A DNA stretch of 60,153 nt from Fimenecus sp045543095 (GTDB lineage: Bacteria > Bacillota > Clostridia > Oscillospirales > Acutalibacteraceae): positions 1 through 60,153 of the forward strand of contig JAZQMC010000012.1 of assembly GCA_045543095.1 (NCBI GenBank), written 5' to 3'. The notes below the pieces were generated by a model, which had not been told where the DNA came from, made no database searches, and saw only the letters and a list, made by a program, of their open reading frames with translations. A program made the position numbers and the translations under genes. Below, piece by piece: positions 16,895 to 24,739 of this stretch; position 1 is the first letter of the stretch; each line of letters opens with the position of its first letter.

Positions 16895-17040
16895 ACTTAC
16901 AAAAAAAGCGTTGCAAGAGGGACAACAAAATCCCAAATGCAACGCTTGTGCTTTTTATGTGGCTTAAATGCTACGATTTTCGCAGTAAAACAACGATACC
17001 ACTACTGGCACAAATTGTATCAATAGTGGTATCTGATTTG
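16895..17040. repeat. Family A repeat copy 3
   Basis: AAGCGTTGCA (16906-16915) with TGCAACGCTT (16938-16947), then the conserved TGGCTTAAATGCTA. A second hairpin runs from GATACC (16995) to GGTATC (17033). It follows the envelope operon on the right-hand strand and directly abuts a displaced copy of the tRNA-fMet 3' end, for which it would serve as a leftward terminator. Confidence 0.78.
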
Positions 17041-17061
17041 GTTGCGGAGGGAGGACTTGAA
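17039..17061 (-). pseudogene. Displaced 3' end of initiator tRNA-Met
   Basis: These 23 bases are identical to 17342-17364, the last 23 bases of the intact tRNA (T-loop to CCA). Identity breaks exactly in the T-loop. The rest of a tRNA is absent, so this is not a gene. Confidence 0.9.
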
Positions 17062-17069
17062 TTATAAAC

Positions 17070-17146
17070 TCACAATGCGAATGAGGAATTCGCATTGTGC
17101 TCTTCGCTAAAAATATTTCACCGAAATATTTTCTTAAGGCTCAGAT
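17070..17146. repeat. Two extra hairpin modules of the tRNA-fMet-linked element
   Basis: CACAATGCGAAT pairs with ATTCGCATTGTG (about 17070-17098). AAAATATTTC pairs with GAAATATTTT (about 17110-17132) inside the frame GCTA...CTTAAGGC. The frame repeats the pattern GCTA-palindrome-CTTAACGC in the neighbouring 137-base unit, but with a different palindrome. Confidence 0.7.
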
Positions 17147-17283
17147 GTCTGCTACGGCTACGCCTTGCATACTACTCGCTCGGCGACCAAAATTCTGCGA
17201 ATTTCGGTACCCGCCTCACGACTTTGTGCTAAAAATGATGCACTGCATCATTTTCTTAACGCACAAACCCAAGGGTTCAAGTC
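17147..17283. repeat. 137-base palindromic repeat, copy 1 (tRNA-fMet-linked)
   Basis: It has the same length as 18540-18676 with about four differences by eye. It contains AAATTC-TGC-GAATTT, and the nested stem TTTGTGC...AAATGATGCA-C-TGCATCATTT...GCACAAA. It ends in GGGTTCAAGTC, an inverted copy of the tRNA T-arm sequence found at the other end of the unit. Confidence 0.85.
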
Positions 17284-17303
17284 TGCATTTTCTACTAAAA
17301 AAG

Positions 17304-17333
17304 AAAAGCACCCATCTTATGATGAGTGTTTTT
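17304..17333 (-). terminator. Terminator of initiator tRNA-Met
   Basis: On the minus strand, CACTCATC pairs with GATGGGTG (one G-T wobble), with A-run before and T-run after. It begins just past the tRNA CCA end. Confidence 0.75.
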
Positions 17334-17341
17334 CGTTATTC

Positions 17342-17417
<76 letters not shown>

Positions 17418-17551
17418 ATATTTACTTTTGCCTCTCAAAGAGTGCTTTACAATAATACACTTATATAATCAAATTGTCAAGTACTTTTTTGAAAAAATCT
17501 TGTTTTTCTCTTAAAAATATTATAACCATTTTGAAGCATTGTATGAATAAT

Positions 17552-17602
17552 AAAAAGCGAAACCACACTCGTTGAGTGCCGTTTCGCTTTTTTGGTGCGA
17601 GT
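17552..17602. repeat. Copy of the tRNA-Leu terminator hairpin
   Basis: AAAAAGCGAAAC-C-ACACTC-GTT-GAGTG-C-CGTTTCGCTTTTT, followed by TTGGTGC, matches 18691-18740, including the first bases of the tRNA-Leu 3' end, then diverges. There is no tRNA beside it. The rest of 17418-17698 shows nothing recognisable. Confidence 0.75.
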
Positions 17603-17690
17603 GTTCATAAGGGACTGGGGGTATTTGTAAACATATGCCTTTACGAACCAAAATTTCATTTTTTATTATGTAAATTATTAAAACATTAAC

Positions 17691-17717
17691 AAAAAATCAA
17701 TCAAGTGGCTCTTGATT
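17691..17717 (-). terminator. Terminator of the small lipoprotein gene
   Basis: On the minus strand AATCAAG-agcca-CTTGATT is followed by a run of six T, eight bases after the stop codon. Confidence 0.7.
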
Positions 17718-17724
17718 ACATAAG

Positions 17725-18078
17725 TCATTCAACTTTTACGAAAACAGACTCTTCGTTACTTACTTCTGTTAGTGTCATAGGAGAAGCACTTGTATCAATA
17801 TGAAATCCTCTAGTAACAAAAGTATATGAGAAATTTAAAACATCATCTTCAATATTCCATTTTCCTTCATAATGATATCCACCTGTTGAATTTAATTCTC
17901 CGGTTCCACCCTCATAAATTTCCAATACTTGTTGTATCTTTTTTCCATTCTCCCCTGTAAACTCTCTTACCCATGTTCCAACAACTTCATCTTTTAATGA
18001 CTTATTTTCCCCACAAGCAGCGAAAGAAAAACACAGGACCGCAACTAAAAACAATGCAATAATTTTTTTCAACTTCAT
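17725..18078 (-). CDS. Small lipoprotein of unknown function
   Basis: About 117 residues with a lipoprotein signal MKLKKIIALFLVAVLCFSFA and lipobox FAAC, so it is exported and lipid-anchored. The mature part (VVGTWVREFTGENGK, LEIYEGGTGELNSTGG, YHYEGKWNIEDDVLNFSYT) has the GTW...G..G.W pattern of small lipocalin-like beta-barrels of secreted Clostridia proteins. Two ATGs are adjacent (18081 and 18078). AAAAGG lies directly against the first, so the second was chosen. It is monocistronic between the two tRNA genes, an isolated accessory gene in a repeat-rich stretch. Confidence 0.7.
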   Translation of the reverse strand: MKLKKIIALFLVAVLCFSFAACGENKSLKDEVVGTWVREFTGENGKKIQQVLEIYEGGTGELNSTGGYHYEGKWNIEDDVLNFSYTFVTRGFHIDTSASPMTLTEVSNEESVFVKVE

Positions 18079-18129
18079 CATCCTTTTATTTTATTTACGG
18101 AAATTTATAAACACGCACAAAATCGTTCA

Positions 18130-18192
18130 CTTTTTTATTCTCCGCAAAATAAAAAAGTGCGTCAACCGAAGCCGACGCACATAAAACGCAAA
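18130..18192. repeat. Hairpin pair left of the MITE-like element
   Basis: ACTTTTTTATT pairs with AATAAAAAAGT, and GTGCGTC pairs with GACGCAC. Both lie between the small lipoprotein promoter and the 165-base element. AAAACGCAAA (from 18183) is also complementary to TTTGCGTTTT inside the element, so the structured unit may be larger than 165 bases. Confidence 0.55.
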
Positions 18193-18197
18193 CTCCG

Positions 18198-18362
18198 ATT
18201 GTCGCCAAACAAAACCAGATAAATGGGAATGACTATACATCACATACTATCTGTGAAATTTGCGTTTTTAACAAATTCAAAAATAGTATATGACAAGGCA
18301 TAGTATCCCTATAAAAGAAAACACCATTCCCATATCATTTATTTGGTTTTGTTTGGCACAAT
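18198..18362. mobile_element. MITE-like element with long terminal inverted repeats
   Basis: The left end ATTGTcGCCAAACAAAACCA (18198-18217), continuing into gATAAATGGGAATG, is complementary to the right end CATTCCCATatc, ATTTATtTGGTTTTGTTTGG and CaCAAT (18325-18362). Arms are about 34 bases with few mismatches around a non-coding core of about 90 bases. There is no open frame for a transposase. No convincing target duplication was seen. The mobile label is inferred from the structure alone. Confidence 0.55.
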
Positions 18363-18482
18363 TAGTATATCACAACAGTTTGTAATATTTCAATACTTTT
18401 ATAAAAAACCCACTTGACATCTTTGCAGTAGAACCGAAAGTGTCATAGTAGGTTATATACTTTGATATGAAAATATAAAAAG

Positions 18483-18512
18483 ATAGAGAAACCTCAAATG
18501 CGATTTCTCTAT
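18483..18512 (-). terminator. Hairpin behind the displaced tRNA-Leu 3' end
   Basis: ATAGAGAAA pairs with TTTCTCTAT. Read leftward it is an ordinary terminator placed exactly where the original tRNA-Leu transcript would have ended. Confidence 0.7.
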
Positions 18513-18539
18513 TTTTGGTGCTGGTGACCGGACTTGAAC
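18512..18539 (-). pseudogene. Displaced 3' end of tRNA-Leu
   Basis: Bases 18516-18539 equal 18735-18758, the last 24 bases of tRNA-Leu (T-loop to CCA), with the flanking T-run also shared. Identity stops in the T-loop, as for the fMet fragment. Confidence 0.9.
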
Positions 18540-18676
18540 GTCTGCGGCGGCTTCGCCTTGCATACTACTCGCTCGGCGACCCAAATTCTGCGAATTTCGG
18601 TACCCGCCTCACGACTTTGTGCTAAAAATGATGCACTGCATCATTTTCTTAACGCACAAACCCAAGGGTTCAAGTC
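18540..18676. repeat. 137-base palindromic repeat, copy 2 (tRNA-Leu-linked)
   Basis: It is near-identical to 17147-17283. It is bounded by GGACTTGAAC on the left (inside the displaced tRNA fragment) and GGGTTCAAGTCC on the right (18666-18677), a ten-base inverted pair corresponding to the tRNA T-arm. Confidence 0.85.
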
Positions 18677-18690
18677 CTTAAATTGCAAAA

Positions 18691-18734
18691 CTAAAAAAGC
18701 GAAACCACACTCGTTGAGTGCCGTTCCGCTTTTT
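18691..18734 (-). terminator. Terminator of tRNA-Leu
   Basis: A long stem AAAAGCGGAAC...GGTTTCGCTTTT with inner CACTC/GAGTG, directly after the CCA end on the minus strand. It is the same hairpin as at 17552-17594. Confidence 0.8.
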
Positions 18735-18821
18735 TGGTGCTGGTGACCGGACTTGAACCGGTACGGTATTGCTACCGAGGGATTTTAAGTCCCTTGCGTC
18801 TGCCGATTTCGCCACACCAGC
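18735..18821 (-). tRNA. tRNA-Leu (UAA)
   Basis: An 87-base class II tRNA with encoded CCA. Acceptor GCTGGTG pairs with CACCAGC. The anticodon loop CTTAAAA between GGGA and TCCC gives anticodon UAA. A long variable arm (CTCGGTAGCAATACCG) and T-arm CCGGTTCAAGTCCGG are present. A copy of its 3' end lies 219 bases downstream. Confidence 0.95.
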
Positions 18822-18920
18822 ATAACTGTTTTTCACAGCCCTATTATTATATCTTATGAAAACTGAAATGTCAATATGCGATTGGAAAAGTTTTGCATTT
18901 TGTTATTCTATCCTTTTTCG

Positions 18921-19589
18921 TCATACAAACACATACAGATAAAGTCCGAAGAAATGACAGACTGAACCGAGAATTACAAAGATATGAAATATTGCGTGGA
19001 AATATTTTTTCTTTGAGCCTATGCCGTAGATTATTGCACCGAGGGTATAAGCAATTCCGCCGGCGAGCATTAAAAATATGGCATTGTGGTCAAAATTTTT
19101 CCACAACACAACAAAGGTTACAAGCACGGACCAACCGAGTGCAAGATAGAGCACCATTTGTAGCACCTTGGTTTTATTAAAAAGAGCAAAGGTTATTGAC
19201 ATACCGATTGCCACGGTAAGCCATATAGCGATAAAAAGTCCCCAACCGAGAAATGCGTTGAGGGGCACTACCACAACAACGGCAAATGGGGTAATCGTTC
19301 CCGCAATCATTGGATAAATCATAGCGTGGTCAACAATACGCATTGCCCTTTTGCCCCGATTATTACGAAGAGCGTGATAAACCGCTGAACAAGTGTAAAC
19401 GGTAATCATTGTAACTCCGTAAACAATGGATAAAACGAGATAATCTAACCGAGAAAGCACTATTGAACGGGCAACACACAGTACTGTGGCAAGCACTGCA
19501 AATGCCCCTCCGACCATATGGGATATGGAATTCAGCCACTCCTCACCTCTTGAATAATTTATCAAATCAATTTTATCTAAACGGCTCAT
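18921..19589 (-). CDS. Hemolysin III family membrane protein (TrhA/PAQR-like)
   Basis: A 222-residue integral membrane protein with seven predicted helices. It has the family signatures EEWLNSISHMVGG near the N-terminus, YTCSAVYHAL, the conserved IVDHAMIYPMIAGT and the C-terminal FHAIFHIFVILGSVCHF. These give the conserved His and Asp residues that bind zinc in the related PAQR receptors. The ATG at 19589 follows AAAGG at nine bases; an upstream TTG is not needed. The family is linked to membrane energetics and fluidity homeostasis in other bacteria; true haemolysis is unlikely. It is the last of a leftward group alaS - HIT - this gene, separated from the HIT gene by 72 bases. Confidence 0.88.
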   Translation of the reverse strand: MSRLDKIDLINYSRGEEWLNSISHMVGGAFAVLATVLCVARSIVLSRLDYLVLSIVYGVTMITVYTCSAVYHALRNNRGKRAMRIVDHAMIYPMIAGTITPFAVVVVVPLNAFLGWGLFIAIWLTVAIGMSITFALFNKTKVLQMVLYLALGWSVLVTFVVLWKNFDHNAIFLMLAGGIAYTLGAIIYGIGSKKKYFHAIFHIFVILGSVCHFFGLYLYVFV

Positions 19590-19661
19590 AAAATCCAACC
19601 TTTATATTTATGTAAATATATTATTGGTGTTTTATTTCATAAATACTATTATATTTTTTAT

Positions 19662-20000
19662 TTAAACCAATTTTTCTGAAAGGTTATCTCCGCTTAAAAG
19701 GTGGAAATGAATGTGCTTGACAGTTTGTCCTGCTTTATCACCACAGTTGTTGATAATTCTGTAGCTGTCAACACCTGCAAGGCGAGCGATTTCGGGGATT
19801 TTTGCGAAGATGTATCCCACGATTTCGCAGTTTTCAGCATTTATATCATTTGCACTGCTTGCAACATGGTCTTTAGGGATTACAAGCACGTGAACATCTG
19901 CTTGTGCCGCAATATCACGGAATGCAAGGATTTTTTCATCCTCATAAACCTTATTTGACGGGATTTCGCCGTTTGCTATTTTACAAAAAAGACAATCCAT
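19662..20000 (-). CDS. HIT family nucleotide-binding protein (HinT-like)
   Basis: A 112-residue cytoplasmic protein of the histidine-triad superfamily, which hydrolyses AMP conjugates such as adenosine phosphoramidates. It starts MDCLFCKIANGEIPS (typical CxxC segment) and has VLVIPKDHVAS in the middle. The catalytic triad motif HIHFHLL lies at about residues 96-102. AAGGAG precedes the ATG, 12 bases after alaS. HinT can hydrolyse aminoacyl-adenylates released by tRNA synthetases, so the pairing with alaS is functionally plausible. Confidence 0.93.
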   Translation of the reverse strand: MDCLFCKIANGEIPSNKVYEDEKILAFRDIAAQADVHVLVIPKDHVASSANDINAENCEIVGYIFAKIPEIARLAGVDSYRIINNCGDKAGQTVKHIHFHLLSGDNLSEKLV

Positions 20001-20012
20001 AATTATTACTCC

Positions 20013-22646
20013 TTATTTAAGCATTGAATCTAAAATTTCTTTTGCTGACATTAAAGCATCGTCAATTTTTGAAATTTCTTTACCGCCAGCCATAGCCATA
20101 TCGGGCTTACCGCCACCGCTACCGCCTGCAACTTTTGCGACTTCACGAACAATGTTACCTGCATGAGCACCGTTTGCGATTGCATCCTTGCCACATGCAC
20201 AAGCAAATGAACAAGTTCCCTTTTCAGCATTTGAACCCGCAATAACTGCAACTGTGTTAGGTGCAGAATCTCTTGCAGTTTCAGCCATGGAACGAAGTCC
20301 GTTAGCATCAAGTTCACCTGCATAGTAAACTACAAGCTGAATACCATTAACATCAACTGCACCAGCCATAATTCCTGCAGTTTTGAATGAGTTGATTTCT
20401 GCTTTAAGACTTGCAATTTCCTTATCCTTTGCTTTAAGGTCATTTGCTACTGCAACTGCTTTTGTAGGAAGTGCAGACACGTTACCAACCTTGAAAGCAT
20501 CTGCTGTTGCATAAAGAAGATTATTCTTTTCTTCAATATATTTAAGAACGTTTTTACCTGTTACAGCCTGAATTCGACGAACACCTGCTGCAACTGAGGA
20601 TTCAGAAACAATCTTGAAAAGACCGATTTTGCCTGTATTGTCAACGTGTGTACCACCACAGAGTTCAGTTGAGAAGTCCCCTGCTTTAACCACACGAACA
20701 ACATCGCCGTATTTTTCACCGAAAAGTGCCATAGCACCCATAGCTTTTGCTTCATCAATAGGCATTTCTTTGATAAGCATTTCGGTTGCATTAAGGATTT
20801 CTTCGTTAACAAGGTCTTCTACCTTTTTAAGTTCATCACCTGTCATACCTGTGAAGTGTGTGAAGTCAAAACGAACTTCGTTTGCATCCACAAGCTGACC
20901 TGCCTGCTCAACGTGAGTACCAAGAACTGAACGCAAAGCAGCCTGAAGAAGATGTGCTGCAGTATGGTTACGCATTGTAGCCTTTCTGTTTTCTTCGTTA
21001 TATGTGGTAACTGCGTTGTCGCCAACCTTGATAGCGTCGCCGTTAAGTGTACCGTGATGAAGAACAACACCGTCAGCATCCTTTGTTGTGTTGGATACTT
21101 CAAATGTGCTTTCACCAATTGTGATTACACCCTTATCCCCTGCTTGTCCGCCACTTTCTGCATAGAAAGATGTTTTATCAAGCACAAGAATAGCATCACC
21201 TGCTTCGACGAAATCTTTTCTTTCGCCATCTGCAACGAGGGCAACAACAGTTGCGTTTGTGTTGTTTTCTGTGTATCCTGTAAATTCTGTTTTCTCAATA
21301 TCTTTAAATGAAACGCCTGTGTTTCTCCAGTCAGTTTCAGCACCGTCACGCTTAACCGATTTTGCTTTCATTCTTGCTTCTTCAACAAGGGCTCTGAACT
21401 TATCTTCGTCAACTGTCATATTGTTTTCAGCAACAATTTCTTTTGTCAAATCAATTGGGAAGCCAAAAGTATCCTGAAGCTTGAAAGCATCTTCGCCTGA
21501 AAGAACTCCGTCTTTTGAGTTAGACATCATCTCATTGAGAAGACCTAAACCGCTGTCAATAGTCTTATAGAAGCTTTCTTCTTCCATTGCGATAACTTTC
21601 TTGATATAATCCTGCTTTTCAACAAGATTTGGATATGCAGTCGCATTTTCCTTGATTACTGTTTCGCAAACTTCTGCAAGGAATGGACGGTCAATGCCGA
21701 TAAGTCTGCCGTGACGAGCTGCACGACGAAGAAGACGACGAAGAACATAACCACGACCACTATTTGACGGAAGAACACCGTCACCAACCATAAATGTTGT
21801 GCTGCGGATATGGTCAGTAATAACGCGGAGTGAAATATCTTTCTTAGCGTCCTTATGATATTCAATACCTGAAATATCAATAATGTGCTTCATAATATTC
21901 TGAACTGTGTCAACCTCAAAGAGATTTTCAACATCCTGCATAATGCAAGCAAGTCTTTCAAGTCCCATACCTGTGTCGATATTAGGATTTGCAAGTCGAG
22001 TATAATTGTTGTTGCCGTCATTTTCAAACTGTGTGAAAACAAGGTTCCAAACTTCGATAAATCTGTCACATTCGCAACCAACTTTACAGTCGGGGCTACC
22101 GCAACCCTTGTCGGGACCACGGTCAAAATAGATTTCTGAACAAGGGCCACAAGGACCTGCACCGTGCTCCCAGAAGTTATCTTCCTTACCGAAGCGAACC
22201 ATGTGTGAGGGGTCAACGCCAACCTCTTTTGTCCAGATGTCATAAGCCTCGTCATCTTCAAGATAAACACTTACATAGAGCAATTCTTCGGGGATTTCAA
22301 GAACCTTTGTGAAGAATTCCCAAGCCCATGCTGTTGCTTCGTGCTTGAAATAATCGCCGAATGAGAAGTTGCCGAGCATCTCGAAATATGTTCCGTGACG
22401 TGCAGTTTTACCAACATTCTCAATATCGGGTGTACGGATACATTTCTGACAGGTTGTAACACGCTTTTTAGGAGGTGTCACCTCACCTGTAAAGTATTTT
22501 TTCATTGGTGTCATACCTGCATTGATAAGCAAAATGCTCTTGTCACCCTGTGGTACAAGTGAAAAGCTTGGAAGACGCAAATGGTCTTTACTTTCAAAAA
22601 ATGCGAGATATTTTTCTCTTAATTCATTAAGACCTGTCCATTTCAT
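20013..22646 (-). CDS. alaS: Alanine--tRNA ligase
   Basis: Charges tRNA-Ala with alanine in the cytoplasm. It is full length at 877 residues. The N-terminal class II catalytic domain has LREKYLAFFESKDH, INAGMTPMKKYFTG and GRGYVLRRLLRRAARHGR. The editing domain has NHTAAHLLQAAL and the zinc-type CGGTHVDNTG. The C-terminal C-Ala/DHHA1 domain is glycine-rich (GGSGGGKPDMAMAGG). AGGAGTAGTCTGT precedes the ATG. The leader of about 200 bases up to the divergent dockerin gene holds no T-box sequence that I can find, unlike many Clostridia alaS genes. It is co-directional with the HIT gene downstream. Confidence 0.98.
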   Translation of the reverse strand: MKWTGLNELREKYLAFFESKDHLRLPSFSLVPQGDKSILLINAGMTPMKKYFTGEVTPPKKRVTTCQKCIRTPDIENVGKTARHGTYFEMLGNFSFGDYFKHEATAWAWEFFTKVLEIPEELLYVSVYLEDDEAYDIWTKEVGVDPSHMVRFGKEDNFWEHGAGPCGPCSEIYFDRGPDKGCGSPDCKVGCECDRFIEVWNLVFTQFENDGNNNYTRLANPNIDTGMGLERLACIMQDVENLFEVDTVQNIMKHIIDISGIEYHKDAKKDISLRVITDHIRSTTFMVGDGVLPSNSGRGYVLRRLLRRAARHGRLIGIDRPFLAEVCETVIKENATAYPNLVEKQDYIKKVIAMEEESFYKTIDSGLGLLNEMMSNSKDGVLSGEDAFKLQDTFGFPIDLTKEIVAENNMTVDEDKFRALVEEARMKAKSVKRDGAETDWRNTGVSFKDIEKTEFTGYTENNTNATVVALVADGERKDFVEAGDAILVLDKTSFYAESGGQAGDKGVITIGESTFEVSNTTKDADGVVLHHGTLNGDAIKVGDNAVTTYNEENRKATMRNHTAAHLLQAALRSVLGTHVEQAGQLVDANEVRFDFTHFTGMTGDELKKVEDLVNEEILNATEMLIKEMPIDEAKAMGAMALFGEKYGDVVRVVKAGDFSTELCGGTHVDNTGKIGLFKIVSESSVAAGVRRIQAVTGKNVLKYIEEKNNLLYATADAFKVGNVSALPTKAVAVANDLKAKDKEIASLKAEINSFKTAGIMAGAVDVNGIQLVVYYAGELDANGLRSMAETARDSAPNTVAVIAGSNAEKGTCSFACACGKDAIANGAHAGNIVREVAKVAGGSGGGKPDMAMAGGKEISKIDDALMSAKEILDSMLK

Positions 22647-22785
22647 ACAGACTACTCCTATTATATAAAATTTATCTTATAAATTATACAATTATAAGGA
22701 CAAGATGTCAACAAAAAAGTAAAGTATAAAACGCAAAATGCAAAACTACACAAAACGGTCAAATCATTTCTGTTGAAAAAGCTCA

Positions 22786-22814
22786 TTGAATTAGAAAAAT
22801 CAAAGGAATATAAT
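22786..22814 (+). promoter_or_regulatory. Sigma-A promoter of the dockerin-protein gene
   Basis: TTGAAT (22786-22791), 17-base spacer and perfect TATAAT (22809-22814). The leader is about 25 bases. Confidence 0.7.
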
Positions 22815-22844
22815 TAAATTATCAAATAAAAGAGGTGTTAAAAA

Positions 22845-24329
22845 ATGAAGAAAAAAATACTATCAATTTTTCTTTCACTTGCATTGATTTTTGTGGCAAT
22901 ACCTTTTTCAAACATTAAATCTGTTGCTTCTGAAGAAGACGAATGCTCCACCTACGGACATAGTTATGTTGAAATATATAGAAATGAAGCAACCTGCGAA
23001 ATAGACGGTTGCATAGATTATTCTTGTCAGGTATGTGGGGACTCGTATCAAGAACCAATTCCTGCAACAGGGCACAATTATGCTCATTTGTACACACAAG
23101 ATGCTACTTGTTCTCAAGATGGCTGGAGTGAGTATGCATGTATGAACTGCGGTAATTCATATACTGATGACTTTATTCCCGCATACGGCTGCGAAACGTT
23201 CGCAACACCACAAACACCAGTAGGTCCTTTCTGCGATTCGTACGGATTTGTCGAATATAAATGTGACCTCTGTGGAAAAGTAGTCTTTACAGAAGAACTT
23301 CCACCAGCCGGACACAGCTTCGGCGAATGGGAAACAATACAGTATGTTACCTGTGCACAAGAAGGCATAAACAGACGCACTTGTGAAACTTGCGGTGAAA
23401 CTGAAGAAGAAATTATCCCTAAAAATATAGACCATGCTTTTGAAACTATAGATTTTATTCCTCCTACATGTGTTTCAAATGGCTACATCGTAATTGAATG
23501 TTGGATTTGCGGTTTTACAGACAAATTGGAGGATTCCCCCTCAAACGGCGACGAACACTCATACTCTGTCACAGAAACAGTCAATGCAACTTGCTTTGAA
23601 GACGGTTATACAAAATATACTTGTAAATATTGTTCAGACAGTTATACAAAAACTATCACTGCCAAAGGCTCTCACTCTTTCGGTAAATGGGCAATCACAA
23701 CTGCTCCTACCTGCACAGAAAATGGTGTGCAGACACGCACTTGTTCAGTATGTGATGCAACAGAAACAAAAGTAATAACTGCTCACGGTCACAACTATTC
23801 AAGTGAATGGACAATTGAAAAACCATCAACTTGTACAGAAATGGGTATTAAATCAACTGTTTGTACACTTTGCGGTGCCAAACTGAGTGAAACCCTTCAA
23901 GTTGCCGACCATAATTATGGTGAAATGATTTACACAACTCAACCTACTTGTACACAATCTCAAATCGGTTATCATTGTTGCGAAGATTGTGGTGAAGTTG
24001 AATACTTACAAGGATATGCAGACCATAAATTTGGTGATTGGGTTGTAACTTCACTTCCTAATGCCACACTTTCAGGCAAAAAAGAACACACTTGTTCTGT
24101 GTGCGGTCATACCGAAATAGAAGTTATTCCGCCCGTTGAATTTGCATTGGGTGACACAAGCGGTGATGGTGTTGTTGATGAAAACGACTACAACTTAATC
24201 GTTGAAATTGCCACCGGAACACGCACACCAACCGTCGAAGAAATGTATGCCGCTGATATAAATCAAGACGGCACAGTTGATGGCTTTGATGTAATTTATT
24301 TCGACTTAATTCTTAATAATTATATTTAA
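22845..24329 (+). CDS. Secreted dockerin protein with CxxC tandem repeats
   Basis: The 494 residues begin with a Sec signal peptide (1-29). About ten tandem units of 35-45 residues follow, each with the plan G-H-x-Y/F...ATC...G...Y/R-x-C-x-x-C-G/S-x-x-x-x-x-x-I-P/A. Examples are GYTKYTCKYCSDSY and NGVQTRTCSVCDATET. A linker leads to a C-terminal type I dockerin with both calcium-loop repeats: DTSGDGVVDENDYNLIVE and DINQDGTVDGFDVIYFDLI. The dockerin would attach the protein to a cohesin partner. The CxxC repeats have no catalytic signature and may be a spacer or a substrate- or mucus-binding array. No cohesin or scaffoldin lies in the window. It has its own promoter and terminator. Confidence 0.85.
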   Translation: MKKKILSIFLSLALIFVAIPFSNIKSVASEEDECSTYGHSYVEIYRNEATCEIDGCIDYSCQVCGDSYQEPIPATGHNYAHLYTQDATCSQDGWSEYACMNCGNSYTDDFIPAYGCETFATPQTPVGPFCDSYGFVEYKCDLCGKVVFTEELPPAGHSFGEWETIQYVTCAQEGINRRTCETCGETEEEIIPKNIDHAFETIDFIPPTCVSNGYIVIECWICGFTDKLEDSPSNGDEHSYSVTETVNATCFEDGYTKYTCKYCSDSYTKTITAKGSHSFGKWAITTAPTCTENGVQTRTCSVCDATETKVITAHGHNYSSEWTIEKPSTCTEMGIKSTVCTLCGAKLSETLQVADHNYGEMIYTTQPTCTQSQIGYHCCEDCGEVEYLQGYADHKFGDWVVTSLPNATLSGKKEHTCSVCGHTEIEVIPPVEFALGDTSGDGVVDENDYNLIVEIATGTRTPTVEEMYAADINQDGTVDGFDVIYFDLILNNYI

Positions 24330-24349
24330 ATAATCAATACATAAAGGAA

Positions 24350-24381
24350 ACTCGCTCTCAATTTGAGGGCGGGTATTTTTG
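24350..24381 (+). terminator. Terminator of the dockerin-protein gene
   Basis: ACTCGCTCTCA (24350-24360) pairs, with G-T wobbles, with TGAGGGCGGGT (24364-24374), followed by ATTTTTG. Confidence 0.75.
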
Positions 24382-24430
24382 TTGAATAATGGCTTTATCG
24401 CTACACAAACTACACAAAAGGAGCGATATT

Positions 24431-24736
24431 ATGAACGATAATTCTAACACTATAAACGGTAATGAACTTGTGAAAAACACGCTTGATGAAATACCCGAGG
24501 CGAAGTGTAATGCCAAGCGAATTACAGGTCTTGTTAAAGAAAACGGACGAGTTACGGGGTATCAGTTATCCGACGATACAATCGTAGAAAAGCCACAGGC
24601 GGTGCAAATGGCAAAACAAGGCGAAATTGCGGGCGTGGGCATTGCTCACCGTGGGGATAATGAATATCTTAAATCAATCCCTAACGACAAAGAAAACGAT
24701 AATCTCGGTAATTTGCCAGCAGTTACAACAGAATAA
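24431..24736 (+). CDS. DUF3892 protein
   Basis: A 101-residue soluble protein. The DUF3892 core runs from about residue 25 to the end: AKRITGLVKENGRVTGYQLS, then VEKPQAVQMAKQGEIAGVGI and NEYLKSIPNDKENDNLGNLP. The ATG at 24431 has GGAGCGATATT before it; a frame opening at 24389 lacks a ribosome site. DUF3892 proteins are small, widespread in Firmicutes and have no assigned function. It is monocistronic. Confidence 0.8.
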   Translation: MNDNSNTINGNELVKNTLDEIPEAKCNAKRITGLVKENGRVTGYQLSDDTIVEKPQAVQMAKQGEIAGVGIAHRGDNEYLKSIPNDKENDNLGNLPAVTTE

Positions 24737-24739
24737 ATA

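Noticed and set aside
22647..22844. T-box riboswitch for alaS
   Set aside because: No T-box consensus or antiterminator/terminator pair was found in the short leader.
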